Part shown: piece by piece, positions 42,253 through 51,324 of the stretch
Position numbering within the stretch: position 1 is the stretch's first letter
Layout: the number at the start of each line of letters is the position of its first letter
NCBI RefSeq assembly: GCF_004353905.1
Contig: NZ_SMOD01000019.1
Location: forward strand, 95,321 to 159,320
Direction of reading: 5' to 3'
Source: Paraburkholderia guartelaensis
GTDB lineage: Bacteria; Pseudomonadota; Gammaproteobacteria; Burkholderiales; Burkholderiaceae
Length of the DNA: 64,000 nucleotides
Notes under the pieces: generated by a model
Told to the model about the DNA's origin: nothing
The model's database searches: none
What the model saw: the letters and a program-made list of their open reading frames with translations, nothing else
Position numbers and translations under genes: made by a program

Positions 42253-42267
42253 TCAGCGTATCGCTGA
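42253..42267. promoter_or_regulatory. LysR-type palindrome
   Basis: TCAGCG-TAT-CGCTGA, 15 bp, in the 103-base gap between the reductase (42223) and the LysR gene (42327). Position and symmetry fit a shared operator. Confidence 0.5.
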
Positions 42268-42326
42268 AACTACCATGCGATAATCAGGCATCCGGGTGAA
42301 ACACTTGAAACGGCAGATTTCCAATC

Positions 42327-43298
42327 GTGGACAAATTGACCAGCATGACCGTGTTCGTGAAGACCGCCGAATCCGGTTCGTTCACGGCGGCGGCGCGCAT
42401 GCTCGCGATGACGCCGCAAATGGCGGGCAAGCATGTCGACGCGCTGGAAAAGACGCTAGGCGTGCGCCTGCTCCAGCGCTCGACGCGCAAGCACGCGCTC
42501 ACGGAAGCCGGTCGCGCCTATTTCGAAGCCTGCCGGCGGGTGCTCGAAGAGGCAGCCGCCGCTGAGGCCGTCGCGCTCGCGCAAACCGCCCACCCGCAAG
42601 GCACGCTGCGCGTGACGGCGCCCGTCTCGTTCGGCGCTTTCCGGCTTGCGCATGAAATCAAGGCTTTTCTCGCGGATTGCCCGGACGTGAAAGTCGATCT
42701 CGTGCTGAGCGACCGGCAGTTCGATCTCTTGCAGGACGGTTTCGATGTCGCGTTTCGCATCGGCGCGCTGCCCGACTCGCAACTCGTCGCGCGGCCGCTC
42801 GCGCCCTATCGGCTCGTGCCTTGCGCCGCGCCGGCCTATCTCGCCACACACGGAACGCCGGCGCATCCGCGCGAACTCGCGCAGCACGTGTGCCTCGATT
42901 ACGCGTTCGACAGCTTTCCGGCGCCCCAAACGTGGATCTTCAAGGACGGCGACACGCAGATCGAAGTCGAGCCGCGTGGCCAGCTGCGCAGCAACGACAC
43001 CCGCGCGTTGGTCTCGGCGGCGGAGGCGGGAGTGGGAATCGTGCTGGCGGGCGAGCCGAATCTCGCGCCGTCGGTAGCGGCGGGGCGGCTCGTGCCGCTG
43101 CTCGAGGCGTATGCCGCACCGGTGCGGCCCATGCATCTGCTTTACGCGGATCGCCGCGCGCAGGCTCCCAAGCAGCGCGCGTTCGTGGCGTGGGCTCTGG
43201 CGTGCTTTGGCGAAGGCGGCAGCGTCACCGGCGCGCGGGCGCCGGCGCCCGCGCGGGTTCGTCGTCCGGCGCGCAAGCCTCGCGCGTCACGCACGTAG
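42327..43298 (+). CDS. LysR family transcriptional regulator
   Basis: 323 residues. Helix-turn-helix with MTVFVKTAESGSFTAAARMLAMTPQMAGKHVDALEKTLG and effector domain of the CrgA/AaeR type (RVTAPVSFGAFRLAHEIKAFL). The last 25 residues are an Arg/Pro/Ala-rich basic tail not typical for the family. Probably controls the divergent NADP reductase gene. Confidence 0.92.
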   Translation: MDKLTSMTVFVKTAESGSFTAAARMLAMTPQMAGKHVDALEKTLGVRLLQRSTRKHALTEAGRAYFEACRRVLEEAAAAEAVALAQTAHPQGTLRVTAPVSFGAFRLAHEIKAFLADCPDVKVDLVLSDRQFDLLQDGFDVAFRIGALPDSQLVARPLAPYRLVPCAAPAYLATHGTPAHPRELAQHVCLDYAFDSFPAPQTWIFKDGDTQIEVEPRGQLRSNDTRALVSAAEAGVGIVLAGEPNLAPSVAAGRLVPLLEAYAAPVRPMHLLYADRRAQAPKQRAFVAWALACFGEGGSVTGARAPAPARVRRPARKPRASRT

Positions 43299-43303
43299 CG
43301 TGA

Positions 43304-44137
43304 TTAGCTCTCGCCACGGAAGACGCCATTGAGCGTCGCGCCGGGGGCCGCCCCTTCGAAACCGTCGAAACGCCCTTCGTTGAGCCGTTGCGCCGCGTGC
43401 ATGAAAGCGCCCCATGCGGTGCGCGCGAGCGCGCCGCCCACGCTCACACGGCGCACGCCGAGCGCGGCGAGATCGTCGAGCGTGAAGGCCGACTTTGCGC
43501 CGATCAGCACGTTCACCGGTTTCGGAGCGACAGCGGTGACGACGGCCTCGATCTGCTCGCGCGTCTGGATGCCGGGCGCATAGAGGCAATCCGCGCCCGC
43601 CTGTGCGTACGCCTGCAAGCGCGCGATGGCATCCTCGAGGTTGGGCACGCCCGCCACGAAGTTCTCCGCACGGCCGACGAGCACAGTGTCGCCGCCGCGC
43701 GCATCGATGGCGCGCCGCGCCGCGCGTATGCGCTCGACGGCGACGTCGATCGGCAGCAGCGGCGCTGCGTCGTTCCCGGTCGAATCTTCCACGGAAAGTC
43801 CGGCGACGCCGGTCTCGACGGCGAGTCCGACGCTTTCTTCGACGCCTGCGGGATCAGCGCCAAAGCCGCTTTCGAAGTCGGCGTTCACGGGCAGGTCGGT
43901 GGCCGTGACGATTTCGCGCAGGTGCGCGAGGATCGCGTCGCGCGGCAGCGTGTTGTCGGCGTGCCCGCGCGACCAGGCGAACCCGGAGCTGGTGGTCGCG
44001 AGCGCCTTGAAACCGAGGCTCTGGAGATAGCGCGCGCTGCCCACGTCCCACGGGTTCGGCAGCACGAAGCAACCGGCGGCGTGCAGCGCGCGAAAGTCGG
44101 CGCGTTTCTCGGCAATGGTGCGGGCGGGTCCTGACAT
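43304..44137 (-). CDS. Isocitrate lyase / PEP mutase superfamily enzyme
   Basis: 277 residues, (beta/alpha)8 Mg-dependent C-C or P-C lyase fold: VLPNPWDVGSARYLQSLGFKALATTSSGFAWSRG, NADFESGFG (metal Asp), LSVEDSTGN and VGRAENFVAG. It lacks the EDKxxxxxNS motif, so it is not a PEP mutase and is not part of phosphonate synthesis; an oxaloacetate- or methylisocitrate-lyase-like reaction is more likely. AGGAGGAAA before ATG 44137 is strong. Its stop lies five bases from the convergent LysR stop. Confidence 0.87.
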   Translation of the reverse strand: MSGPARTIAEKRADFRALHAAGCFVLPNPWDVGSARYLQSLGFKALATTSSGFAWSRGHADNTLPRDAILAHLREIVTATDLPVNADFESGFGADPAGVEESVGLAVETGVAGLSVEDSTGNDAAPLLPIDVAVERIRAARRAIDARGGDTVLVGRAENFVAGVPNLEDAIARLQAYAQAGADCLYAPGIQTREQIEAVVTAVAPKPVNVLIGAKSAFTLDDLAALGVRRVSVGGALARTAWGAFMHAAQRLNEGRFDGFEGAAPGATLNGVFRGES

Positions 44138-44304
44138 GGCAAGTTTCCTCCTGGCTCGTGGGTGGGCGGCGGGGCGTCTGCGCGGGCGTGCGCATCCTCC
44201 GGTGCCGACCACCGATTGTGACCGAATTCCTGGATTCCCGAATCGAACGGCGCTTGCGTGCGCAGCGATTTCGCAAGAAGATAAGGATCGCGAATTAAAT
44301 GAAT

Positions 44305-44332
44305 GCCTACGAAGGCGATGGCATTCGTAGGC
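44305..44332. promoter_or_regulatory. Inverted repeat upstream of the LacI-type gene
   Basis: GCCTACGAA (44305-44313) and TTCGTAGGC (44324-44332), 10-base spacer; GAATGCC / GGCATTC (44301-44307, 44320-44326) overlaps it. 69 bases before the LacI-type start; possible operator or 5' hairpin. Confidence 0.4.
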
Positions 44333-44400
44333 TAGAAACGAGGAAAAGAAGGGCGCAGCCGTTATGATATGCGTTCTTTTTATTTTGCCGTCCAGCCGCG

Positions 44401-45435
44401 ATGTCCAAAACCAGCGCTCCGAAAGCCACGCCGCCCCGCATGTCCGATGTCGCTCGTCTCGCGGGCGTTTCGAAGATGACGGTGTCCCGCGTGATGGCGG
44501 GGCGCAGCGCATCGGAGGCGACCCGCGAGCGTGTGCAGCGCGCGATCGACGAGCTGGGCTACGTGGCCGACGCGGCGGCCGGCGCGCTTTCCTCGGGGCG
44601 CTCATCGTTCGTCGCCGTGCTCGTGCCGTCGCTTTCCAGCTCCAACTTCTCGGACACCGTGAGCGGCCTCACGGCGGTGCTCGAACCGCAAGGGCTCGAA
44701 CTGCTGATCGGCGACACCGACTACTTTCTCGATCGCGAAGAGCGTCTCGTGCGCCAGATGCTGCGCCACCAGCCGCGCTGCATCGCGCTCACGGGCGCGC
44801 AGCACACGGACGCCACGCGCACGCTGCTGCAGCGCTCGGGCGTGCCTGTCGTCGAGATGTGGGACCTGCCCACGGAGCCGATCGACATGGCCGTGGGCTT
44901 TTCCAACGTGAGCGCCGCGCGCGAGATGGTGCGCTATCTCGCGGACAAAGGGCATCGCCGCATCGGCTTTCTTGGCGGCGCGGGCGACCTGGACCGGCGC
45001 GGTCTCGACCGCCTCAAGGGCTTTCAGATGGAGATGAAGGCGCTCGGGCTCGAAAAGCACCGCGTCGTTCAACTCGGCGACTCGCCGGTCACGATGAGCC
45101 ACGGCGCACCCGCGATGGCCGAACTGCTCGAGCGCTGGCCCGACACGCAGGCCGTGATGTGCGTGAGCGACATGTCGGCGTTCGGCGCGATCATGGAGTG
45201 CCAGCGGCGCGGCCTCAGCGTGCCTCGCGATATGGCCGTTGCCGGCTTCGGCAATTTCGAGATCGCGGCGTGCTGCTATCCGGCGATCACCACGATTTCG
45301 GTCGATGCCTACGGCATCGGCCAGCGCACCGGCGAGGCGATCGTCGCCGCCCTCGCGGCAGCGGACGGCTCGAGCGCGTCGCATCCCTTGAAGACACGCA
45401 TTCAGTACACTGTCGTGCCGCGCGCGAGCGCTTGA
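44401..45435 (+). CDS. LacI family transcriptional regulator
   Basis: 344 residues. N-terminal HTH and hinge (MSDVARLAGVSKMTVSRVMAGRSASEATRERVQRAIDELGYVADAAAGAL) and a sugar-binding-type effector domain. The hinge and the region AALSSGRSSFVAVLVPSLSSSNFSDTVSGL resemble GntR-type gluconate repressors of the LacI family. No sugar gene is adjacent, so the target is unknown. ATG 44401. Confidence 0.92.
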   Translation: MSKTSAPKATPPRMSDVARLAGVSKMTVSRVMAGRSASEATRERVQRAIDELGYVADAAAGALSSGRSSFVAVLVPSLSSSNFSDTVSGLTAVLEPQGLELLIGDTDYFLDREERLVRQMLRHQPRCIALTGAQHTDATRTLLQRSGVPVVEMWDLPTEPIDMAVGFSNVSAAREMVRYLADKGHRRIGFLGGAGDLDRRGLDRLKGFQMEMKALGLEKHRVVQLGDSPVTMSHGAPAMAELLERWPDTQAVMCVSDMSAFGAIMECQRRGLSVPRDMAVAGFGNFEIAACCYPAITTISVDAYGIGQRTGEAIVAALAAADGSSASHPLKTRIQYTVVPRASA

Positions 45436-45470
45436 GCACGCGGCGCGAGCGTGCCCAAGCGCTCTCGTCG

Positions 45471-46268
45471 TCAAAGTCCCTTGGCGATACGCTGCGCCAT
45501 CTCGACCACCGCGATGGCCAGCCGCTTTTCTCGCCGCGCGTCCAGCCGCTCCAGCGGCAGGCTCGCGCTGACCGCCACACGCTTGCCGAGCGCCGTCACG
45601 CCGACGAACGCCGCGAAGCACGCGATGCCCGCCGTCACTTCTTCCCGTTCGTGCGCGAGGCCGGAGCGGCGTATCGCGGCGAGCGCCGCGATGAGGTCCT
45701 GCTTGCGCGTGATGGTGTTGGCCGTCACAGCGGGAAGCTGGCGCGGCAGGATGGCGTTGACCTCATCATCGGAAAGGCTGGCGAGCAGCGCCTTGCCCAG
45801 CGCACTGCAGTGAGCGGGCAGCCGCGAACCGAGATCGGAGACGAGACGCACGGGCCGAGCGGGGTCCTCGCGTGCGAGATACACGACTTCCGCACCGTCC
45901 AGCACCGCAAGCTGAACCACTTCGTTATGCGTCGCGACGAATACGGTCGCTTCCTGGCGGAACACTTCCTGGAGCCGGTCGTGCCGCACGTAAGCACTGC
46001 CTAGCTCGAACAACGTGAGGCCGACGATATAGCCGTCGGCGCGCTTTTCGATCCACCGTCGGCGCTCGAGCGAGTCGAGCATCAGGTAGAGCGTGCTGCG
46101 CGAGAGGCCGGTGGCCTGCGCAATTGCCGCCGCGCGCATCGGGCCTTGAGCGTGCGCGAGCACGTCGAGAATGTCGTGTATGCGCCGTAGCGCCGGGACT
46201 TCGTAGGGTGAGGACATGGAGCTGCGCGCCGGGTTTGCCGACAAAAGATCATCCAACAGGCTGGACAT
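45471..46268 (-). CDS. IclR family transcriptional regulator
   Basis: 265 residues from ATG 46268; ATG 46217 is an alternative. Winged helix (RRIHDILDVLAHAQGPMRAAAIAQATGLSRSTLYLMLDSLERRRWIE) and IclR ligand domain (PAHCSALGKALLASL, LAHEREEVTAGIACFAAFV). Divergent from the AruH-like aminotransferase, its likely target. ATCCAAC / GTTGGAT arms at 46251-46257 and 46280-46286 flank the start and may bind it. Confidence 0.92.
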   Translation of the reverse strand: MSSLLDDLLSANPARSSMSSPYEVPALRRIHDILDVLAHAQGPMRAAAIAQATGLSRSTLYLMLDSLERRRWIEKRADGYIVGLTLFELGSAYVRHDRLQEVFRQEATVFVATHNEVVQLAVLDGAEVVYLAREDPARPVRLVSDLGSRLPAHCSALGKALLASLSDDEVNAILPRQLPAVTANTITRKQDLIAALAAIRRSGLAHEREEVTAGIACFAAFVGVTALGKRVAVSASLPLERLDARREKRLAIAVVEMAQRIAKGL

Positions 46269-46413
46269 ACTAACACCACGTTGGATAGGCGCATGAGCGC
46301 ATCGACATTTCTCAGCGGCATCGTTCCTTGGTATCGTTGCACACACGAATCAACGGGAACGGTTTGAACGCCACGGCGTAGAGCGCGCCGTATGTTCGGG
46401 AGAGTCGCGAAAG

Positions 46414-47601
46414 ATGAAGTATTCGAATCTGGTCGAGCGGTTGCAGGGCCGTCGCACGACGGCGTGGGAGATCCATCACGCAGCGGTGCAGGCCGCGGCG
46501 CGTGGCGAGGATGTGATCGTGCTGAGTGTGGGAGACCCCGACTTCGGCACGCCCGCGCCGATCGTCGAGCGCGCCGTGGCCGCGCTGCGCGAAGGCGATA
46601 CGCACTACTCGGCCATCATGGGCCGTGAGCCGCTGCGCGAGGCGATTGCGCGCGAGCATGCGCTGCAAAGCGGGCGCGTGGTCGGCGCACAGAACGTGAT
46701 TCTCTGTGCGGGCGCGCAGAACGGCTTGTTCGCGTCGTCGCTCTGTTTGCTGGAGGCCGGCGACGAAGTGCTCGTGCCCGAGCCGATGTACCTGACGTAC
46801 GAGGCGGCGATTCGCGCATCGGGCGCGACGCTCGTGCCGGTGCCTGTCGATCCCGAAAACGGCTTTCATCTCGATTGTGACGCGCTCGATGCAGCCGTCA
46901 CGCCGCGCACGCGCGCGATCTTCTTCGCGACGCCGTGCAACCCCACCGGCGCGGTGATGCCACGCGCGCACCTCGAACGCGTCGCGCAACTGGCGAAGCG
47001 TCACGACCTGTGGGTGCTCTCCGACGAGGTCTACGCCGACCTCACGTTCGAGCGCGAGCACGTGAGCATCGCCGCGCTCGACGGCATGGCGGAGCGCACG
47101 GTCACGCTTGGCAGCCTTTCGAAGTCGCATGCTATGCCGGGCTGGCGCCTCGGCTGGGTGATCGCGCCGGAAACGATGATCGCGCATCTGGCGCGGCTCG
47201 CGCTCTGCATGCTCTACGGGCTGCCCGGTTTCATTCAGGAGGCGGCGATCACGGCGCTCGACAACCGCGCGTCGATCGTCGCGGAAATGCGCGAGATCTA
47301 TCGCCGCCGACGCGACATCGTTTACGAGCGACTGGCGGGCGTGCCGGGGCTCGAGTGCCTGTTGCCGGAAGCGGGCATGTTCATGATGATCGACATCCGC
47401 GGCACGGGCCTCGACACGCAAGCGTTCACCTGGCAGCTGTTCGAGGCGCAGAAGGTTTCCGTGCTCGACGCAAGCGCGTTCGGCGAGACCGCAAACGGCT
47501 ATGTGCGGCTTGGTTTTGTCGTGGACGAAGCGAGGCTCGTCGAGGCCTGCGAGCGTATCGCGGCGTTTGTCCAGGAGCGCGCCGCAGCCGCGGCGCGCTA
47601 G
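46414..47601 (+). CDS. aruH: Class I/II PLP aminotransferase, arginine:pyruvate transaminase-like
   Basis: 395 residues. Closely follows remembered P. aeruginosa AruH: HYSAIMGREPLREAIA, LCAGAQNGLFASSLCLLEAGDEVLVPEPMYLTYEA, NPTGAVMPRA, SDEVYADL, SLSKSHAMPGWRLGW (Schiff-base Lys) and LALCMLYGLPGFIQEAA. AruH moves the alpha-amino group of arginine to pyruvate in the arginine transaminase route. The next enzyme of that route, AruI, is not in the window, so the substrate is probable rather than sure. Its stop overlaps the convergent Nudix stop. Confidence 0.85.
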   Translation: MKYSNLVERLQGRRTTAWEIHHAAVQAAARGEDVIVLSVGDPDFGTPAPIVERAVAALREGDTHYSAIMGREPLREAIAREHALQSGRVVGAQNVILCAGAQNGLFASSLCLLEAGDEVLVPEPMYLTYEAAIRASGATLVPVPVDPENGFHLDCDALDAAVTPRTRAIFFATPCNPTGAVMPRAHLERVAQLAKRHDLWVLSDEVYADLTFEREHVSIAALDGMAERTVTLGSLSKSHAMPGWRLGWVIAPETMIAHLARLALCMLYGLPGFIQEAAITALDNRASIVAEMREIYRRRRDIVYERLAGVPGLECLLPEAGMFMMIDIRGTGLDTQAFTWQLFEAQKVSVLDASAFGETANGYVRLGFVVDEARLVEACERIAAFVQERAAAAAR

Positions 47602-48002
47602 CGGGTCTCGAAGTAGAGGCGCGTGGGCTCGAACAGATCGGCGGGCAATGCATCCCGCGTGAACCACGCCCACTGCGCGCATTTGTCGGGCTCGACGACG
47701 ACCGGCGTGCCCGGTGCGGCCGCCTCGACGAACAGCGTCACATGACGCACGCGGCCGGCTTCGAGCCAGCCGCTCGCCCAGCCGGCGGCTTGCGCCTCCA
47801 CCAGTTCGAGGCCGGTTTCCTCGCGCAGCTCGCGCGCGGCTGCGGCGAGCGGATCCTCACCGGCGTCGACCTTGCCGCCCGGGAAGGCCCACGTGTCGTG
47901 TCCCCAAGTGCTCTTGCGCTGGCCGAGCAGCCACGCATCGCCGTTGCGTACGACGACGCCCACGCCGAGCATGGTGACGGGAGCGTTCAAGTCATCGGTC
48001 AT
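47598..48002 (-). CDS. Nudix hydrolase
   Basis: 134 residues from ATG 48002 (145 from ATG 48035). Complete Nudix box GGKVDAGEDPLAAAARELREETGLE, with TWAFPGGK before it. Pyrophosphohydrolase acting on nucleoside diphosphates linked to X, possibly a dNTP or CTP-type substrate. Convergent with aruH; the two stop codons share four bases. Confidence 0.92.
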   Translation of the reverse strand: MTDDLNAPVTMLGVGVVVRNGDAWLLGQRKSTWGHDTWAFPGGKVDAGEDPLAAAARELREETGLELVEAQAAGWASGWLEAGRVRHVTLFVEAAAPGTPVVVEPDKCAQWAWFTRDALPADLFEPTRLYFETR

Positions 48003-48102
48003 GCTTTGCGGTTGTCGATCTGGAATGCGATTCATTGGCGAAGCCGATCGCGCGCTGCACGCCGTTACGCTTTCGCCGGGCGCGCAGCAAACGCGGGCGG
48101 AT

Positions 48103-48336
48103 TCAGCGTTCGCCGTCGAAGAGATCGTTGAGCATCTCGTCGAAGGCGGCCTGGGCGTCTTCCAGTTCCTGGAGCGCCATGTCGAAGGTCTGCAGCGCGA
48201 ACTGCGTCGGCTTGCCGTCGCCTTCCGGCGGAAACTGCGACTGCAGTGAGGTGAACGCCGACTTGACGCGCTGGGTCGCGGTCAGGACGCGCTCCATGGC
48301 GGCGGCTTCTTCGGCTCGTGCCTGTTCTGGGGTCAT
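48103..48336 (-). CDS. Short acidic helical hypothetical protein
   Basis: 77 residues from ATG 48336, with GGAG eight bases before. Glu/Ala-rich helix (EQARAEEAAAMERVLTATQRVKSAFTSLQ), a short PPEGDGKP turn, then a second helix rich in Glu/Asp/Leu (MALQELEDAQAAFDEMLNDLF). Looks like a helical hairpin. Family unknown to me; similar small proteins occur in Burkholderia. 38 bases after the Lrp gene on the same strand. Confidence 0.7.
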   Translation of the reverse strand: MTPEQARAEEAAAMERVLTATQRVKSAFTSLQSQFPPEGDGKPTQFALQTFDMALQELEDAQAAFDEMLNDLFDGER

Positions 48337-48374
48337 CGAAAGCTCCGTTCTTGTGTGAATAGGGTTGGGTGTGT

Positions 48375-48839
48375 TCAGGGCAGGGGCAGGCCGCCCTCGG
48401 CCTTCACTTCGCGCAGCGACAGCGCCGATTCGACTGAGGTGACACCGGGCAAGCTGCGCAACTGGTCGCGCATGAAGGTGCCGTAGTCGTCGAGATCGCG
48501 GGCTACCACCTGCAAAATATAGTCTGCCGTGCCGGCTACGTTGTGGCACGACAGAATGCGCTCGATCGCCAGCACTTCGCGCTCGAACCGGTCGGCGAGC
48601 GCGCGGTCGTGCACGGCGAAGCGCACCGAGACGAATCCCACCACGCCATAGCCGAGCGCGCGGCGCGAGAGTACCGCGCGGTAACGCTCGATATAGCCCT
48701 CTTGTTCGAGCCGCTTGAGGCGTCGCGCGCACGGCGTTTCGCTCAGGCCCACCGTTTCGGCGAGCCGCGCGTTCGGCATGCGCCCGTCGGTTTGCAGCGC
48801 GCCGAGTATCGCCCGGTCGAGTTTGTCGAGGTCACTCAT
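48375..48839 (-). CDS. Lrp/AsnC family transcriptional regulator
   Basis: 154 residues. N-terminal HTH (LDRAILGALQTDGRMPNARLAETVGLSETPCARRLKRLEQEGYIERY) and C-terminal RAM ligand domain (GTADYILQVVARDLDDYGTFM, LPGVTSVESALSLREVK). Divergent from a LysE-type exporter, a usual pairing in which an amino acid induces its own export. Confidence 0.94.
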   Translation of the reverse strand: MSDLDKLDRAILGALQTDGRMPNARLAETVGLSETPCARRLKRLEQEGYIERYRAVLSRRALGYGVVGFVSVRFAVHDRALADRFEREVLAIERILSCHNVAGTADYILQVVARDLDDYGTFMRDQLRSLPGVTSVESALSLREVKAEGGLPLP

Positions 48840-48975
48840 GGCGGTTAGGGGAGTTCTGGTGCGGATTCGAAAATCTTAGCGCATTCCGCCAATCTCTGCC
48901 GTAGGTGGTATGAAAAACGCCAGAAATCTCTCCGTGTGTAGCGGCAATATAGAGCCTCTTTCACGCGAGGCCAAC

Positions 48976-49602
48976 ATGATTTCCGCCCACCTGCTGTTGA
49001 TGTTCATCGTCGCCCTGATTATCGTCTGCGCGCTGCCCGGCGCCGACATGGCGCTCGTGATGCAGACCAGCATGAGCCGCGGCACGCGCAGCGGCTTCGC
49101 GGCGGCCTGCGGCCTGGGACTTGCGCGCGCGACCCACGTGACGCTTTCGGCCTGCGGTCTCGCGGCCTTGCTGCGCAACGCGCCGTGGCTTTATGAGGTC
49201 GTGCGCTACGTGGGGGCGGCGTATCTCACGTGGATCGCCGTGCAGATCTTCCGCGCGCCGGCGTTCGCGATGCCCGAGCAGGAGGGCGTGGCCGTCGCGC
49301 GGCCGCGCCGCGCCGATTTCGCCAAGGGGCTGCTCACGAACCTGCTGAACCCGAAGGCGCTGCTGTTCTGCTCGGTGCTGCTGCCGCAGTTCATCCGGCC
49401 CGAGGCGGGCTCGGTCTGGCTGCAGGTGTCCGTGCTGGGCGTGATGCTGGTTGCCGTATGCGCGCTCTTCGACGTGATCTACGTGCTGGGTGCGGCGCGC
49501 ATCGCTGTGTGGCTGCGCGGCAATCCGCTCGCGCAGACGGTCCAGAAGTGGGCGTTTTCGTCCGCGCTGATCGGCTTCGCGCTGCGGCTCTCGCTCGATT
49601 GA
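48976..49602 (+). CDS. LysE/RhtB family amino-acid exporter
   Basis: 208 residues with six membrane helices. Typical start LLLMFIVALIIVCALPGADMALVMQTSMSRGTRSGFAAACGLGLA, then RRADFAKGLLTNLLNPKALLFCSVLLPQF. Exports amino acids or homoserine lactone-like compounds. GAGG before ATG 48976 decides the start. Probably induced by the divergent Lrp protein. Confidence 0.93.
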   Translation: MISAHLLLMFIVALIIVCALPGADMALVMQTSMSRGTRSGFAAACGLGLARATHVTLSACGLAALLRNAPWLYEVVRYVGAAYLTWIAVQIFRAPAFAMPEQEGVAVARPRRADFAKGLLTNLLNPKALLFCSVLLPQFIRPEAGSVWLQVSVLGVMLVAVCALFDVIYVLGAARIAVWLRGNPLAQTVQKWAFSSALIGFALRLSLD

Positions 49603-49633
49603 GGTCGCAGCCGGCAAAGACGGTTGCGAGAAG

Positions 49634-49667
49634 GCGTGCGGCGCGCAAGGCGCCGCACGCTTTTTTT
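49634..49667 (+). terminator. Rho-independent terminator of the LysE gene
   Basis: Perfect 10-bp stem GCGTGCGGCG / CGCCGCACGC (49634-49643, 49651-49660), seven-base loop, then seven T. 32 bases past the stop. One of the clearest terminators in the window. Confidence 0.9.
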
Positions 49668-49691
49668 ATTGCTCGTGTTTAGCGGCTCGCG

Positions 49692-50198
49692 TTAGCGCCC
49701 GCCAAGATAGTCGAGCTTGCCCAGTTCCACGCCGTTGTGACGCAGGATGTCGTAGGCCGTGGTGACATGGAAGAAGAAGTTGGGCAGCACGAAGCCCAGC
49801 AGATAGCTCTGGCCCGTGAACTCGATCGGGCCGCTGCGCATCTTGAGCGTAATGCTGCGCGCTTCCGTGCCGTCGATCTGCTCCGGCTTGAACGTGTTCA
49901 GATACTCGATGGTCTTCTGGATGCGGGCGTGCAATTCGTCGAAAGTGACTTCGACGTCCTCGAATTTCGGGGCCTCCACACCGGCAAGGCGCGCGGCGCA
50001 GCCCTTGGCGGTGTCGGTGGCGATGTGGATCTGACGCAGGAGCGGCAGCATGTCGGGGAAGAGCCGCGCGCCCGTCAGCACAGAGGGGTCGATCTGCTTT
50101 TCCGCCGCGTGCGCCTGCGCCTTGCCGATGATGTTTTGCAGATTGGTGAGGCCGCGCACGAGCACGGGCACCGATGCTTGGTACATGGAAATGGACAT
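49692..50198 (-). CDS. DUF1993 family protein
   Basis: 168 residues from ATG 50198 (GAGGAAA before). Family pattern complete: SISMYQASVPVLVRGLTNLQNIIGKAQAHA, GARLFPDMLPLLRQIHIATDTAKGCAARLAG, PKFEDVEVTFDELHARIQKTIEYL and a His in FFFHVTTAYDILRHNGVELGKLDYLG. Helical-bundle protein distantly like DinB, where His residues may bind metal. Function unknown. Stand-alone. Confidence 0.88.
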   Translation of the reverse strand: MSISMYQASVPVLVRGLTNLQNIIGKAQAHAAEKQIDPSVLTGARLFPDMLPLLRQIHIATDTAKGCAARLAGVEAPKFEDVEVTFDELHARIQKTIEYLNTFKPEQIDGTEARSITLKMRSGPIEFTGQSYLLGFVLPNFFFHVTTAYDILRHNGVELGKLDYLGGR

Positions 50199-50551
50199 GG
50201 GGTTTCCTCGTTTCTTCGAATGCGCGCGATGCGCTCCGCGTTGGAGCTGACCGGGCGGCCCATTATGCGCTATCGCGTCGCCTGCTGCCATCGGCCAAAC
50301 GGCCAGCGTGAACGCGACGCCCAGGCATCTCGCCGGGCGCATAAATTACCTGGGATTACAGAGCAAAAATCCCTTGTTAAACCTTGAGCTTGCGAGTGCT
50401 TGCGGCGAGGGAGTGTGCGGGCCGGCGCGCGATGTGCGAAACGGTGCGCCTCCAGGCCGATGCGCGCAATTGCCCCGACAAAATTTGATTGTGGTTTAAT
50501 AGCCCGGCATCAACCATCCATTGCGCATCGTGCTGCACGATGCGATCAACC

Positions 50552-51148
50552 ATGAACGCAGAAAAGGCAGCAATACGCCGCATCGCGCGCCGCATGGCAG
50601 AAGGCATTGTTTGTCGCACTGGCGCGCCGTACTGGCGCGCGCGAGTGTTGCGCGTTTCGCTGCTGGCGCTCGCTGCGGGCAGCGCGGTACAGGCCGCATT
50701 CGCGCAGGATCCACGGCTCCTCGATACGCGCGTCACGCAGGAGTCGGTGACGGATACGATCTGCCGTCCGGGCTACGCAGACACCGTGGCGCCGCCGTTC
50801 GACCAGACCATGGCGCTGAAGGACCGCATGCTTGCGGCGCGCGGCATCGACGCCGACGAAGGCGTGGGCTACGCGCTCGACCGGCACGTGCCGATCGTAC
50901 TCGGCGGGTCGCCGGACGCGACGGCCAACTTCGACCTGCTTCCATGGGGCGGCCACGCCGGCGAGCGCCGCAAGTCGCTGCTCACGGTGCGCCTGAAGCG
51001 CTGCGTCTGCGCGGGGCGCATGACGCTAGCGCAGGCACAGGCCGCGATCACCGGCAACTGGGTGCATCAGTACGATCGCCTCACCCGCATGGACTGCGGC
51101 GGTTCAGCCGACGAGACGACCTCGGCAAGCCGCGACGACGGGTCCTGA
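50552..51148 (+). CDS. Exported HNH/His-Me finger-like protein
   Basis: 198 residues. A basic N-terminus, signal segment VLRVSLLALAAGSAVQAAFAQ, then ICRPGYADTVAPP, ALDRHVPIVLGGSPDATANFDLLPWGG, HAGERRKSLLTVRLKRCVCAGRMTLAQAQAAITGNW. The layout is that of a family of exported HNH-like proteins whose core reads DHxxPLxLGG followed by a Cys-Gly segment. Here the motif reads DRHVP: Arg stands at the usual His site and a His follows. ATG 50552 lacks a good ribosome site. Nuclease activity is therefore doubtful. Confidence 0.65.
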   Translation: MNAEKAAIRRIARRMAEGIVCRTGAPYWRARVLRVSLLALAAGSAVQAAFAQDPRLLDTRVTQESVTDTICRPGYADTVAPPFDQTMALKDRMLAARGIDADEGVGYALDRHVPIVLGGSPDATANFDLLPWGGHAGERRKSLLTVRLKRCVCAGRMTLAQAQAAITGNWVHQYDRLTRMDCGGSADETTSASRDDGS

Positions 51149-51324
51149 AGCGCCGTTTCGCGCGCACCATTCCTTCCTCGGGTACGCTGATTGCGGACCG
51201 GCTCAGGCATGCCTGGCAATCAGGTGTCGATCAGTTGGCAATCTGTCGCCAGACAATATGCCGCAGCACACCGCTCAGCAAATGAGACTATGCTGACATT
51301 CATCAACAACAGGGAGTCACAACA

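Noticed and set aside
43304..44137. Second PEP mutase for phosphonate synthesis
   Set aside because: It lacks the EDKxxxxxNS motif and has the isocitrate-lyase-like VEDSTGN instead; its neighbours are unrelated.
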